Shown here: in pieces, positions 9,124 through 19,432 of the stretch
Position numbering within the stretch: position 1 is the first letter of the stretch
Layout: each line of letters opens with the position of its first letter
Source of the DNA: Fagopyrum homotropicum
Lineage: Eukaryota > Streptophyta > Magnoliopsida > Caryophyllales > Polygonaceae
Assembly: GCA_033239125.1 (NCBI GenBank)
Contig: BSWB01000001.1
Location: forward strand, 56,263,501-56,327,500
DNA: 64,000 nt
Reading direction: 5' to 3'
Made by a program: the position numbers and the translations under genes
Notes under the pieces: model-generated
Database searches by the model: none
Told to the model about the DNA's origin: nothing
Seen by the model: the letters and a program-made list of their open reading frames with translations, nothing else

Positions 9124-9890
9124 CTAGATCACAAAGCGTATCATAAGTGACATGCCAACTTGAATGGGAATGTAAAATGAACCGGGATCGCTCAATTTAG
9201 GTTGCATCTTCTCCTTCATGATTTGAATGAGCTCCGAAGATCTAGATGTCATCCTTACTTCACAAAAATCCTCCATTTTCCTCTTCCTTGATAGGATCTC
9301 TTTCAGAAACTTCCCATATACGGGCATCTGTGGAATGGCATCAATGAAAGGGATGTTAATATGTAGTTTATTCATAAGGTCTAGCAACTTACCAAAGTTC
9401 TTTTCTAGATGTGCCCTCGCCCTTGACTGAGGGAATGGAAGTGGTGGTTTATAAGCAGGAGGTGGAACATAAACTTCAGATTTATCTTTCGCTTTTTAGG
9501 GCTCCATCTCGGTTGGCACCTCGACCGAGGTGTTCCTCATCTGATCTTGGTCCGAGGTGTTTCTCATCTGGTCGGGGCTCGACCGAGGTATTGGATCTGT
9601 AGTCTTCAATCCACTGCGTGTTGTAATTGCCATGATCTGCCCATTAGGGTTACTAAATGTCCTTGTTGGAAGCTTCCTTGGATCTCTTGATGCTTCATTC
9701 GCCTTGTTGAAAAATTGTTGCTCTAAGGCTTTCTGTGTCTTCGAGAATGAATTCATAGATGTCTCCATAGCGTTGAGCTTGATCGAAATTGCCTCCAGCA
9801 CAACAACTGGCTTCTTTGGTGGCTGGGACGAACTTGATGCAGGCTCTTGGCTTTTCAATGGAGAAGAAGAAGAAGAAGAAGAGGGGGCGC
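9124..9890 (-). pseudogene. Gag C-terminal part of AthE (left of AthB)
   Basis: Minus-strand continuation of gag after the AthB insertion. A Ser-rich start (9890-9850) leads into KLNAMETSMNSFSKTQKAL, a coiled-coil-like segment, then MAITTRSGLKT, a motif shared by all Athila-like gags here. A palindrome-coded stretch follows (9505-9600, ACCTCGACCGAGGT and CTCGACCGAGGT), with a TAG at about 9497. The linker before protease (LHINIPFIDAIPQMPVYGKF) is on 9387-9124. In AthD the same segments form one frame. The palindromes lie exactly where AthD has a Lys/Glu-rich linker, so they were tolerated as linker codons. Confidence 0.8.
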
Positions 9891-10824
9891 TGTTAGTATG
9901 AAATATTGCGATATTCTAGGCACTTTTTCTAGTTGTTTTTCATCCATTATAGTGTTCATTGATAAGGCATTGAAGCATTTGTTAGCTAGTTTGTCTATAT
10001 TTTCGATATGGAGGTCTACATTAGCTTTGTGTTGATTATAGGTGAATAAGAGCTAAAACCGGACCATTTGAGAGAGATAGGGGAGATTTGAGCACATCCA
10101 AGGATTAAGAACACATCAAAGAAGTCAAAGGAGATGCTAGGATGAGGAATGGCACGACACAAAGGAAACCACAAGCAATTTACACTTCCACGCCCTAAAA
10201 TACGGTCGTAGAGAAGTCCACGCTCTAAACCACGGCCGTGGATCTTAGCATCATGAACGTGGAGCATTCCAGAGAGTTACACGGTATAAAGTACGCTCGT
10301 GGAAATCATATGAAACCGTAATCCAATTCCACGCTCTAAACCACGGTCGTGGAACCCCTTGAGACCGTGATTTAGGCAATCTTTTGACGAATCAAATTGC
10401 CACATCATTTATGCAATGGGCCGGACGGTTATTTTATCCTTTCTTATAAAAAGGTCAGAGAAGAGAGTTTCGGACATCCACGCTTATCGCTTAGCCTTGC
10501 TTAGGGTTGCTTGAGAGAGTTCGAGAAGGACTTAGCGGAAGCGCCGGCAAATTGGATTTCGGAAGTTCTTGTGTGGCGGAAGTTGCGCCCTTTTTCTTAG
10601 GTTTTGATATTGAGACGGATTGACATCCTGTTCTTCGTGTTTGCCTAGGATCATTGTGAGGTTTTGTGTTTTATTCCGAATCCATTGAATATTCCGATTT
10701 GTGTTTCGGATTTGAGATTGACTTGAGTTATATTTGAGTTTTCGAAGGTTTCCATCTTTCATTCTTCTTAAATTGATTTGTGATATCATGACAATGGTTA
10801 TTGGCTAAAACCCTTTAGCAATTA

Positions 10825-11652
10825 TGATGTGTCCTTAGATACGTCAATGAAATATTCCGGATCTAGATCAAGCTGAAGCTCAACTACTCAGTTGAAGTGC
10901 GGATGCATTGAAAGTGGTTGGCGGAAGCTTAGAGATGGAGGCGGAATTTGAACGGTTGAGTCGATCTAGATTGATCGATCAAGCCTTGAGGTGAGTCGAT
11001 TGAGTTGGTTCTTGAAGAACCCTCGAATGGGGTTGAGTTTGGATTGAAGATCCAAAAGAAGAATTTTGAGAGGATTGGAAGAGGGATTGTGCTCAAGTAA
11101 GTAGGAGGAAAATACTTCTCATTACTTAATCAAATTGAACATGCTTTACAAATGAGTCAAGCATCCCCTTATATAGTGGATGAAGGCCATACAAAGGGTC
11201 GAAAATTAAATGACGGAAATAAAGACGGAATTTAAGTTCTGAAAATGAAACACCTAAAAATATGAAAGGTTGAGAATTTAAGTTCGGAATTAAGTTTCCG
11301 AATTAAATTCTGAAACCAAAAGTCTAATCTTAAATTCGGAAAATTAATACCCGGAAATAAAGTCCCGGAAATTAATATTCCGAAAATAAAAAGACTTATT
11401 ATTACAAAATGCTAAATTACGGAAAATGCGGAAAATGCGCCGGAACGGTGCCGGCTTGACAAGCTTCATGTCATAATGGCGTAGAGGCACGGTTTGCAAC
11501 CAATGGGTCCATGACAAGCAACGGTCCGGCTAATGATGGAGCCGGTAGCTTGGGCGATTGCCTTAGCACGTGAACGATTGAGCGGTCCAACGGAGCGAAC
11601 CCGGAGTGCCTCGTCTTCCTCATGTTGGGACATAGGGGTCAAGGGCGCATCA
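10825..11652 (-). repeat. 3' LTR of CRM-C
   Basis: 828 bp, TGATG...GCATCA. Minus-strand TATA (ACTATATAAGG) at 11167-11177. Encodes the last ~61 residues of the pol frame. Contains TTGATCGATCAA (around 10972) with TCGAT half-sites on both sides, and the inverted pair GGTTCTTGAAGAACC near 11008. Confidence 0.9.
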
Positions 11653-13100
11653 GTCCCCCCATCTTGGATGTGAAACGTCCCCGTTTCACCGTCGTCAAAT
11701 AGGGGCTCAACGTATGGGGCAAGATCCTTTACATTGAACGTTGGGTGCACGCCATAGTCGTCCGGAAGCTCCAACTTGTATGCGTTTGAGCCATGGCGGG
11801 ATAAGATGCGGAAAGGTCCATCACCGCGGTCCAAGAGCTTGCCTTTGCGGCGAGATGGAAAACGCTCCTTCCTTAAGTGGAGCCAAACAAGATCACCGGG
11901 CTCGAATGAGAGTGGACGGCGCCCTTTGTTGCGTTGTGTGGCAAGTTGATCGGCACGCCGTTGGAGTTGTGTCCTAGTCCGCTCATGAAGCTCAATGATG
12001 TGAGTGGCACGACTTGCTCCGGTAATGTGTTCTCCGTCTTTGAGTGGACGCGGAGTGAAGTCCATCGGGGTGTGTGGATTAAAACCATAGACAACTTCAA
12101 AGGGTGAAAGCTTTGTTGCCGAGTGTCGAGACCTGTTATAAGAAAACTCAACAATAGAAAGTAAGTCCTCCCACTTGCGTGGGTTCTTCTTAAGGGTCGC
12201 TCTAAGTAGAGCGCCGAGAGTCCGATTGGTCACCTCCGTTTGACCATCGGTTTGGGGATGATAGCTACTTGAAAACAACAAGTTGGTTTCAAGTTTTCCC
12301 CACAATGTTCGCCAAAAATGACTCACAAACTTCACGTCCCAATCACTAAGGATGGAAAGTGGTATCCCATGTAAGCGCACGGCGTTGTCAAAGAATAGTG
12401 TAGCGACTTCACTAGCATTTTGTGTGCTCTTACATGCGATAAAATGGGCCATTTTCGAGAAACGGTCGACTACCACAAAAATGGAGTTTTTGCCTCGTTT
12501 TGACATAGGTAAGCCCACTACAAAATCCATAGAAAGATCCTCCCAAGGTTCCATTGGTATAGGCAAAGGAGAATACAATCCATCCGGACCTTGACGAGAT
12601 TTTGCATGGTGACATGTAATGCAACTGGTGCAAAATCGTGTCACATGCTTGCCCATTTGGGGCCAAAAGAAGTGCTCTTGTAGAGCGGCGAGAGTCTTGG
12701 TAGCACCGAAGTGATCACGACCCTTATGGGCCTCCTTTATCAACAAATGACGAATACTCGAGCGCGGAATACAAAGTTTGCCCGCACGGAATAAGTATCC
12801 ATCGTTAATAAAGAAAGACTCATGCTCTCGGAGGTCAAGGCATTGAGCAAATATATCCTTCAAGTCAAGATCCGTGGCATATAACTCTTTGATAAGAGCA
12901 AAGCAATGGATCTTGACGTCCATATGCACAAGAAGGATATATCGGCGAGAAAGGGCGTCGGCTACCACATTCTCTTTACCTTTCTTATGTCGAATAAAAT
13001 AAGGAAAGGTCTCAAGAAACTCTACCCAACTCGCATGACGCCGACTCAAGGTAGTTTGACCCTTGAGATACGAAAGAGCCGCATGATCCAAATGAATCAC
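11466..13100 (-). CDS. pol: RNase H C-terminus + integrase of CRM-C, C-terminus encoded in the LTR
   Basis: 544-residue open stretch of a longer pol. The end of RNase H (RHASWVEFLETF, ENVVADALSRR) is followed by the integrase zinc region (HLLIKEAHKGRDHFG about residues 118-132, CTSCITCHHAKS about 157-168). The catalytic core shows Asp in DLSMDFVVG (about 192), SDWDVKF (about 253, usually SDRD) and Glu in GQTEVTNRTLG (about 289). The GPF-type C-terminal domain (DGPFRILSRHGSNAYKLEL) starts near 430, then NVKDLAPYV. No chromodomain follows. The frame crosses the polypurine tract and ends about 61 codons inside the 3' LTR, where GPLNRSRAKAIAQ is a candidate for the CR motif reported for CRM elements. 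The stretch upstream of 13100 is separated by a stop. Enzyme activity cannot be judged from sequence. Confidence 0.85.
   Translation of the reverse strand: MIHLDHAALSYLKGQTTLSRRHASWVEFLETFPYFIRHKKGKENVVADALSRRYILLVHMDVKIHCFALIKELYATDLDLKDIFAQCLDLREHESFFINDGYLFRAGKLCIPRSSIRHLLIKEAHKGRDHFGATKTLAALQEHFFWPQMGKHVTRFCTSCITCHHAKSRQGPDGLYSPLPIPMEPWEDLSMDFVVGLPMSKRGKNSIFVVVDRFSKMAHFIACKSTQNASEVATLFFDNAVRLHGIPLSILSDWDVKFVSHFWRTLWGKLETNLLFSSSYHPQTDGQTEVTNRTLGALLRATLKKNPRKWEDLLSIVEFSYNRSRHSATKLSPFEVVYGFNPHTPMDFTPRPLKDGEHITGASRATHIIELHERTRTQLQRRADQLATQRNKGRRPLSFEPGDLVWLHLRKERFPSRRKGKLLDRGDGPFRILSRHGSNAYKLELPDDYGVHPTFNVKDLAPYVEPLFDDGETGTFHIQDGGTDAPLTPMSQHEEDEALRVRSVGPLNRSRAKAIAQATGSIISRTVACHGPIGCKPCLYAIMT
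11653..11663 (-). promoter_or_regulatory. Polypurine tract of CRM-C inside coding sequence
   Basis: On the minus strand GATGGGGGGAC directly precedes the 3' LTR start (TGATGCGCC). It is translated as part of the integrase tail (QDGGTDAP), so the plus-strand primer lies within the ORF. Confidence 0.75.
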
Positions 13101-14199
13101 GAACTTCTTCGGTCACAAGTAGTGTTGCCATGTTTTAAGACAACAAACTAAAGCATATAGTTCCTTGTCATAAGTTGGATAGTTGAGTGAGGGACCGGAA
13201 AGTTTTTCGCTAAAGTAAGCAATGGGTCGATTCTTTTGTAGGAGACCCCCCCCCCCCAATGCCCACATTAGATGCGTCACACTCCACCTCGAAGTTTTTC
13301 GAAAAGTTTGGGAGTTGGGGTAGTGGCGCATTACAAAAACGGTCTTTGAGCAACTCAAAGGCTCGAGCATGGGTATCACGCCACTCAAACGTGACACCTT
13401 TATTAATAAGCTCATGTAGCGGTGCCGCTATCGAGCTAAAGTCCTTGACAAAGCGTCGATAGAAACCCGCTAAGCCGAGAAAGGCTCGAACCATGGTGGC
13501 CGTAGTAGGAGTAGGCCACTCCCGAATGGCGCGAACTTTTGATTCGTCCACTCGTAGTCCGTCCTTAGACACGACATAGCCAAGAAAAATTGTTGTGTCC
13601 GAGCAAAAGACACATTTCTCCAAATTGACATATAATTGCTCTTGTCTAAGGCACTCGAGCACTTGGCGAAGGTGCTCGATGTGGGCATCCAAAGACTTGC
13701 TAAAGACTAAGATATCATCGAAATAGACAACTACGAAAATACCCAAAAACTTGCGCAAGACGTGATTCATGAGGCGCATGAAGGTGGATGGTGCGTTGGA
13801 GAGGCCAAATGGCATGATGAGCCACTCGTAGAGGCCATGCTTCGTCTTGAAAGCCGTCTTCCATTCATCACCTTCGGCCATGCGGATTTGATGGTATCCG
13901 CTCCGGAGATCGATCTTTGAGAAGATAGTGGCGCCATGGAGCTCGTCCAACATATCATCAAGGCGCGGGATCGGATGACGATACTTGACGGTGATTTGAT
14001 TGATGGCTCGGCAATCTACACACATTCGCCAAGATCCGTCTTTCTTGGGTACAAGTATGACCGGCACGGCACATGGAGACAAGGACTCACGAACATAGCC
14101 CCGGTCTAGGAGCTCTTGGACTTGGCGTTGTAGCTCCTTGGTCTCCTCCGGACTTGCACGGTAAGCGGCACGGTTGGGCAAAGACGCGCCGTGCACCAA
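13101..14199 (-). pseudogene. pol: Reverse transcriptase and RNase H N-terminus of CRM-C
   Basis: RT domain of Ty3/gypsy type: PVILVPKKDGSWRMCVDCR (residues about 48-66), KIDLRSGYHQIRM (about 95-107), MPFGLSNAPSTFMRLMN, and the catalytic YFDDILVFS (about 159-167). Then FLGYVVSKDGLRVD and the thumb-connection region ending at RNase H (FEVECDASNVGIG). Next to that the frame is broken in a run of twelve C on the plus strand (13246-13257). RNase H continues in another frame (RPIAYFSEKLSGPSLNYPTYDKELYAL) down to about 13113, where stops precede the next open stretch. The RT core looks complete; RNase H is split. Confidence 0.85.
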
Positions 14200-14603
14200 A
14201 TCGATTTGGTGCTCAATTCCTCAGATTGGTGGCAAGCCGGGTGGTAGTTTGTCGGTCAAAATGTCCTGAAATTCGGACAACAACAAAGACACCTCGTGTG
14301 GCACATTACTTGGGTCATGGGAAATAGATAAACAAAAAGGGACAAGTAAGAAACAAGGAAACTTACCTTCCATGACCGGTGTCAAGTCATGTCGTCGGGC
14401 CAAAAGGATTCGGGGCTCGCACCGCCCTTGAATGGTAGGAACCGAAGGTGCATTTGTAGGGACAACACTCTTACTACCTCGTGTTTCAGTACCATGAACC
14501 TTAGGCCGGAATTCCAAGAACCGGAAGGATGAACATCCACAACATCGGGAGAGAGGCGAGGAGGATCCAATGTGGCCGGCAGTTTAGTGGTGTCATCGAT
14601 AAC

Positions 14604-14930
14604 TTATTGTCTCTTTCGTTCTACATAGTCAACTAAAATTTTTTGTGGAGTCATAGGCAAAAGTGTTATCCGTTTTTCATTATATTGGAACATATAACGG
14701 TTGAGATAACCATCATGAAAAGTTTTACGGTCAAATTGCCATGGTCGTCCCAACAATACATGTGTGGCATCCATTTTGATAACATAACAAAGGACCTTAT
14801 CAACATAGGCGCCAATAGAAAACGTCACCCACGCTTGTTGTGTGACGGTGTCACTTGCCTTATCGGAAATCCATTGGAGTCCGTAAGGTTGTGGGTGGGG
14901 GGTTGTAGGCAACTTAAAGTGTTTCACCAC
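14604..14930 (-). pseudogene. pol: Protease of CRM-C, frameshifted at the active site
   Basis: Minus-strand frame with the C-terminal retropepsin block DATHVLLGRPWQFDRKT. The catalytic Asp (SLIIDG) is in the preceding gag frame. A change in the C-run at 14959-14962 shifts the frame directly after Asp-Gly, so active site and body are in different frames. The protease-RT linker continues to 14200 in short frames (14570-14382, 14517-14221). Confidence 0.75.
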
Positions 14931-16942
14931 TTTTTCGTTGACAATATTACAACACGAACCCCATCGATGATTAGAGAGAGACTAGTGTTATTGACCAAGC
15001 AACGAGAGTGGAAGAGATTCTCGCGTTGTTCAATAGGGAGATGCTCTTTGATAGCCAAAATACGACGAGAGACTAGAGCAAACTTACCTGGTTGTGCTGG
15101 ACCGCAAGCAAGTTGGTCGTCACATGGCTCCATGCCATAGTATGGGTCGGCATCTTGGTCATCTTCCAAGAGGATATCACCATTATATTCCTCTTCGCCA
15201 TCGTCATAGGATGGGTTGGCAAACATCACCCGCTTGGTGTTCGGGCAATCACGTTGGACATGACCAAACCCGCTACATTTGAAACACACGGGTTCTCTTG
15301 GACGGGCCACCGTTTGAGATCCTTGTTGGGTTCGGCCCGGAGGCGTTTGTGGTGGAGCAACGGTGCCACGGTATGGTGGTTTCTCGGTAGCCGCTTGCCG
15401 GGTGGGTTGACTCATCCGTGGTGATCCTTTAGCGGCTCCGGAATCTTGGGGACTAGAAACATCTCGAAAACGAGAATTAGTGGTATAAGAGTATTGACTA
15501 GTGGAAGAATTATACCTTGAGTATCGAGGCGTTTCGAGTTGTTGCTTGTGAAGTTTCATGGCGGCATGACATAAGGCTCATAAGTCCTTGTATGGGACAA
15601 TCTCGAGGGGCCGCCGGATTGATGGATTAAGGCCGCTCATGAATTTGGTTTGAAGGGTAGAGGCGGAGGCCGAGATTCCGGCCTTCATATGCATGTCCTC
15701 CAGCTTGGCTAAGTAAGCCACCGGAGTAAGGCTTCCTTGTTGAAATTCGGCAATTTGCAACCGCGTGTCGTTTTTGAAGTCGTCGGGCACGTACTTCTTA
15801 GTCATGACATAGATCAATTGATCAAATGTCGCAACCGGTGCCCATCCACGGTTCTCATGGTTGGTCTCCTACCGGTTCCACCAAGATTTTGCATCACCTT
15901 CAAAGTAAAGTGTCGCCGCTCTGATTTTCTCATACTCCTCATAATGGCAATGCTTGAGAGCTCTTTTCATATCCTGTGCCCAATCAAGAAACGCAAAAGG
16001 ATCATATTCACCATAAAATACCGGAAATTTAACCTTACCTTCCCTACGAGCTCGGTAGGGATCCGGTCGGGGTGGTGTTATATAGGCGTCTTCGTGATGG
16101 GCTCGCCGGTGGCCATCGTTATGCCTTTGGCGCCCATGATTTTGTGGTGCACGCCGTTGTGGGTTAGGAGGAGGTAACCATTCTTCTCCTCGATCTTGGT
16201 TCTCAAAAGGCTCTCGAATGGGTGGACGCCATGGATGGACATGTGCCACCCGCTCCTAGTCCGACTCATCATCGGAGAACTCGTCAAAGTTATCTCTCTT
16301 GTCATACTCTTCATAATCATGATACATCGGTTGCCGGCTATGCCGTTGGTGGCGTTGTCCGGACCGATCATTCTTGGGACGTTGAGAGCGATCATTTGTT
16401 TGATGATGATACCGGTCATCAACCCAGGAGGGACGGTTGGGGCGTTGGGCACTAGATGGAGGAGAGGAAGTGCCATACTTACGTCGGTTGTGCTCATAGC
16501 CTTTGTGCCGATTCTCCGTGTCAACATATAACAAATCATGTGGAGATGGGTCAGGGTTCTCGTCTCCTTCATTGTGGGACTCATGACCGTCATTTTGGGA
16601 GGGCCCGTGGTTTTCAATGACGGAGGCAAGCCGTCGACCGTTAGATGGTTCGGCTCCCAAGATACCTTTGCCTTTTTGACATCCATCGGACGTGGAAGCA
16701 TCGACCAAGGCTCCATTTGGATTTGGTGGAGCGGTCGTAAGGGCACGCATTTGGGCCTTCAAAGTTTCAAGCTCTTGCCTAAGGGAGGCATTTTCTTCGG
16801 TCAAAGTAGTGAGCTCTTGCCTTTCACTAGATTCCTGAGAATTTTCCATTGTGACGTTAGTCATAACTCCAAGATTGGATACAAAATTGCAAGCAATCAA
16901 ATGAGCAAGGTGACAAGATAAGTCAACGTTACCCAAGTTCAA
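14924..16942 (-). pseudogene. gag: Gag of CRM-C, one frame with three in-frame stops
   Basis: One minus-strand reading frame spans about 670 codons, broken only by stops at 16256-16258 (TAG), 15869-15871 (TAG) and 15578-15580 (TGA). The N-terminus has a coiled coil (LTEENASLRQELETLKAQM), then a long Asp/Arg-rich disordered linker. The gag core (KVKFPVFYGEYDPFAFLDW, AATLYFEGDAKSWWNR, SLTPVAYLAKLEDMHMKAG) spans 16060-15580, and a CCHC knuckle CFKCSGFGHVQRDC lies near 15280-15240. Stops without indels in gag point to decay mainly by base substitution, as expected for methylated copies. Gag coats the RNA; in CRM elements targeting is attributed to integrase, not Gag. Confidence 0.85.
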
Positions 16943-17618
16943 GTGCGTTAAGGTTCTATCTTTGGGAAGGCCGTGTGGCGGTTAGGCAAGGAAGGCAAAT
17001 CCAACAAATTTGAACCAAAATGCACACAAAATCAAGAGAAAATTTGCAACTTGTAAGAAAATGGAGAGATAGGAAATGGACGGATTGTTTATCGGCAAGT
17101 TTTACTTGCTTTGGTCTTTGACCTTTTTCAAAAATCCAATTTTTCGGATGGACCGGTTTGCCGGACGTCTTTTACTTTTGTTTTTGTGGAATTGTTTCTT
17201 TTTGAAACTTTTGAATGCAACCTTTGGAATGCAAGAGATGAATCTACTTTTTCTTTTGAAACAAATCCGTTTTTTGAAGAGTTTTTGCTTTGTTTTTGGT
17301 TTGTGGAATATCAAAAGACGTGATATCCAATTTTGTCAACAAAAAAATCCCAAGAAAATGGTGAAATTGATTAACAAAAATGTCGGATTGGGTGAGGAAA
17401 AATGTTTTTTTGATTAATGGTTTGATGGCAAACCAAAAATCTCCTAAATTTGCTTTGCAAAATGGATCGAGAAAAAAAAAATTTCAAGAACGTGGTTGAA
17501 GATGCGAAGAACGAGATGAAGATGATGATGAACAAAAGGCAAAAAGGATGAATATGATAACGCACAAAAACAAGAGTAAAGATAACTTAGCTTAGATCCC
17601 TTTGCTCTGATGCCAATT
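16943..17618 (-). other. CRM-C leader with initiator-Met-type primer binding site
   Basis: Untranslated leader between gag and the 5' LTR. The PBS TTGGCATCAGAGC is on the minus strand next to the LTR (17604-17616), close to TGGTATCAGAGC, the tRNA-iMet site of many Ty3/gypsy elements. The leader is T-rich on the plus strand and no gene is seen. Confidence 0.75.
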
Positions 17619-18450
17619 TGATGCGTCCTTGGACACGTCAATGAAATATTCCGGATCTAGATCAAGTTGAAGCTCAACTACTCCTTAGTTGAAGTGCGGA
17701 TGCGTTGAAAGTGGTTGGCGGAAGCTTAGAAATGGAGGCGGAAGTTGAACGGTTGAGTCGATCTAGATTGATCGATCAAGCCTTGAGGTGGGTCGATTGA
17801 GTTGGTTCTTGAAGAACCCTCGAATGGGGTTGAGTTTGGATCGATGATCCAAAAGAAGAACTTTGAGAGGATTGGAAGAGGGATTGATGCTCAAGTAAGT
17901 AGGAGGAAAATACTTCTCATTACTTAATCAAATTGAACATGCTTTACAAATGAGCCAAGCATCCCCTTATATAGTGGATGAAGGCCATACAAAGGGTCGG
18001 AAATTAAATGACGGAAATAAAGACGGAATTTAAGTTCCGAAAATGAAACACCTAAAAATATGAAAGGTTGAGAATTTAAGTTCGGAATTAAGTTTCCGAA
18101 TTAAATTTCGAAACCAAAAGTCTAATCTTAAATTCGGAAAACTAATACCCGGAAATAAAGTCCCGAAAATTAATATTCCAAAAATAAAAAGACTTATTAT
18201 TACAAAACGTTAAATTACAGAAAATGCGGAAAATGCGCCGGAACGGTGCCGGCTTGACAAGCTTCATGTCATAGTGGCGTAGAGGCAGGGTTTGCAACCA
18301 ATGGGTCCGTGACAAGCAACGGTCCGGCTAATGATGGAGCCGGTAGCTTGGGCGACTGACTTAGCACGTGAACGGGTGAGCGGTCCATCGGAGCGAACCC
18401 GGAGTGCCTCGTCTTCCTCATGTTGGGACATAGGGGTCAAGGGCGCATCA
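17619..18450 (-). repeat. 5' LTR of CRM-C
   Basis: 832 bp, alignable end to end with 10825-11652, with scattered substitutions and a 3-bp indel near 17683. Minus-strand TATA ACTATATAAGG at 17965-17975. Confidence 0.9.
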
Positions 18451-19202
18451 AATTCTAAGGTGAAGGGTTAATAATTGTGGCTTAGATGATGATAGATCGA
18501 TCGTAAATTGATTAGACCCTGAGAGTTAGAGAGATCTCGTCGACGAACCAAGATCACGGTCTGTTCTTGAGCTTTCACGGCCGTGGAACTCAAGAACTAC
18601 CCGTGATTTACCCTAGTTTATGAACTTTGCTTTTACTTTGATCCAAGGTTAAAGATTAGCTTTAATCTAGTCTAGGTTTGCCCTTTTCTAGGTAGTAGTG
18701 AAGCCTCAACAACCTCTACTTTGATTTCGAGTGTCACAACCTTAATCGGTTTAGCTAGTCTTGATCCTTGGGTTAAAAGTTTGGGTATTTGAGATTAATT
18801 CTTGTCCATAGATCCTTTCTATACTGAAGCCTCAACAACCTTTATAGAGAGTGTCTTTAGATAAGTCATATAAAGCCTTGGAACTTCACCGTACATTGCT
18901 TTACTTTAGCTTACCTTTGCAACTCTTAACTCTGTCCTTAGTTCTTTAGTATACCTTGAATCGATTGCCACAATTAGATACCTGGATCTTTAGGGTTGCT
19001 GTTTTCCCAATATTTTCAAAGCTTATACATTAACTTGCTTGACGATTTGCGAACTGAATTTGTTTCCCCCAAATCCCTGTGTTCGATACTCTAGAATTCT
19101 TGCTTTACTACGCCGATCCGTACACTGCGGGTTCGCTTGCTTGATTCAAGTTTTATAAATTTAAAGCTTATTTGCACGCACGCTTAGTGGCGAACAAGTT
19201 TT

Positions 19203-19357
19203 TGGCGCCGTTGCCGGGGATTGTTCTTGCTTTTTCTACTAATCATTCTACTTGAGTGTTCTTGCATATTTGTGTTCTTAGGTACACGCGAAGTTCTTGT
19301 TCCGGCAACGGAACAGAATTTTGCCAAAGAACAAGTTTTTGGCGCCGTTTTCGGGGA
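19203..19357 (+). promoter_or_regulatory. AthB primer binding site and a second PBS-like copy
   Basis: The PBS TGGCGCCGTTGCCGGGGA (19203-19220) follows the LTR by six bases. A second copy with flanking sequence, AACAAGTTTTTGGCGCCGTT then TTCGGGGATT, lies at 19330-19358. AthD has only one copy, followed directly by the sequence that follows the second AthB copy, so AthB carries an extra segment of about 135 bp. The first copy is the better tRNA match. Confidence 0.75.
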
Positions 19358-19432
19358 TTTGGTTTAGGCCGAATTCGGTTATAGGTTGTCAAGCTTGGGA
19401 GCTTTGCTCTTGTTATTTGATATCTCCTTTGA

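Larger units (their letters stand above)
10825..18450 (-). mobile_element. CRM-C: CRM-like (centromeric retrotransposon type) Ty3/gypsy element
   Basis: 7.6-kb minus-strand element. 5' LTR 17619-18450 (832 bp), 3' LTR 10825-11652 (828 bp), TSD AATTA/AATTC (10820-10824, 18451-18455; one mismatch). Inserted in the AthB LTR, where the empty site is seen at 43250 and in both AthD LTRs. Gag, protease, RT, RNase H and integrase lie in the order 16942 to 11466. The pol frame runs through the polypurine tract into the 3' LTR and there is no chromodomain after integrase; both features are described for CRM-clade elements. Initiator-Met-type PBS. All genes carry stops or frameshifts. Confidence 0.85.
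9891..19196 (+). repeat. AthB 5' LTR (split by CRM-C)
   Basis: Begins TGTTAGTATGAAATATTGCG and ends TTAGTGGCGAACA. The two pieces (9891-10824, 18456-19196) sum to 1675 bp against 1678 bp for the 3' LTR. TATA box TTATAAAAA at 10444-10452, preceded at 10181-10378 by several CCACGGYCGTGG palindromes. A second palindrome group in U5 (18553-18610) is flanked by ATCACGGTC and CCGTGATTT half-sites. Two direct copies of GAAGCCTCAACAACCT lie near 18709 and 18826. Confidence 0.92.

Noticed and set aside
10181..10378. CRISPR-like array of repeated CCACGGYCGTGG units
   Set aside because: Spacing is irregular, units vary, the DNA is a plant LTR, and no Cas genes are present.
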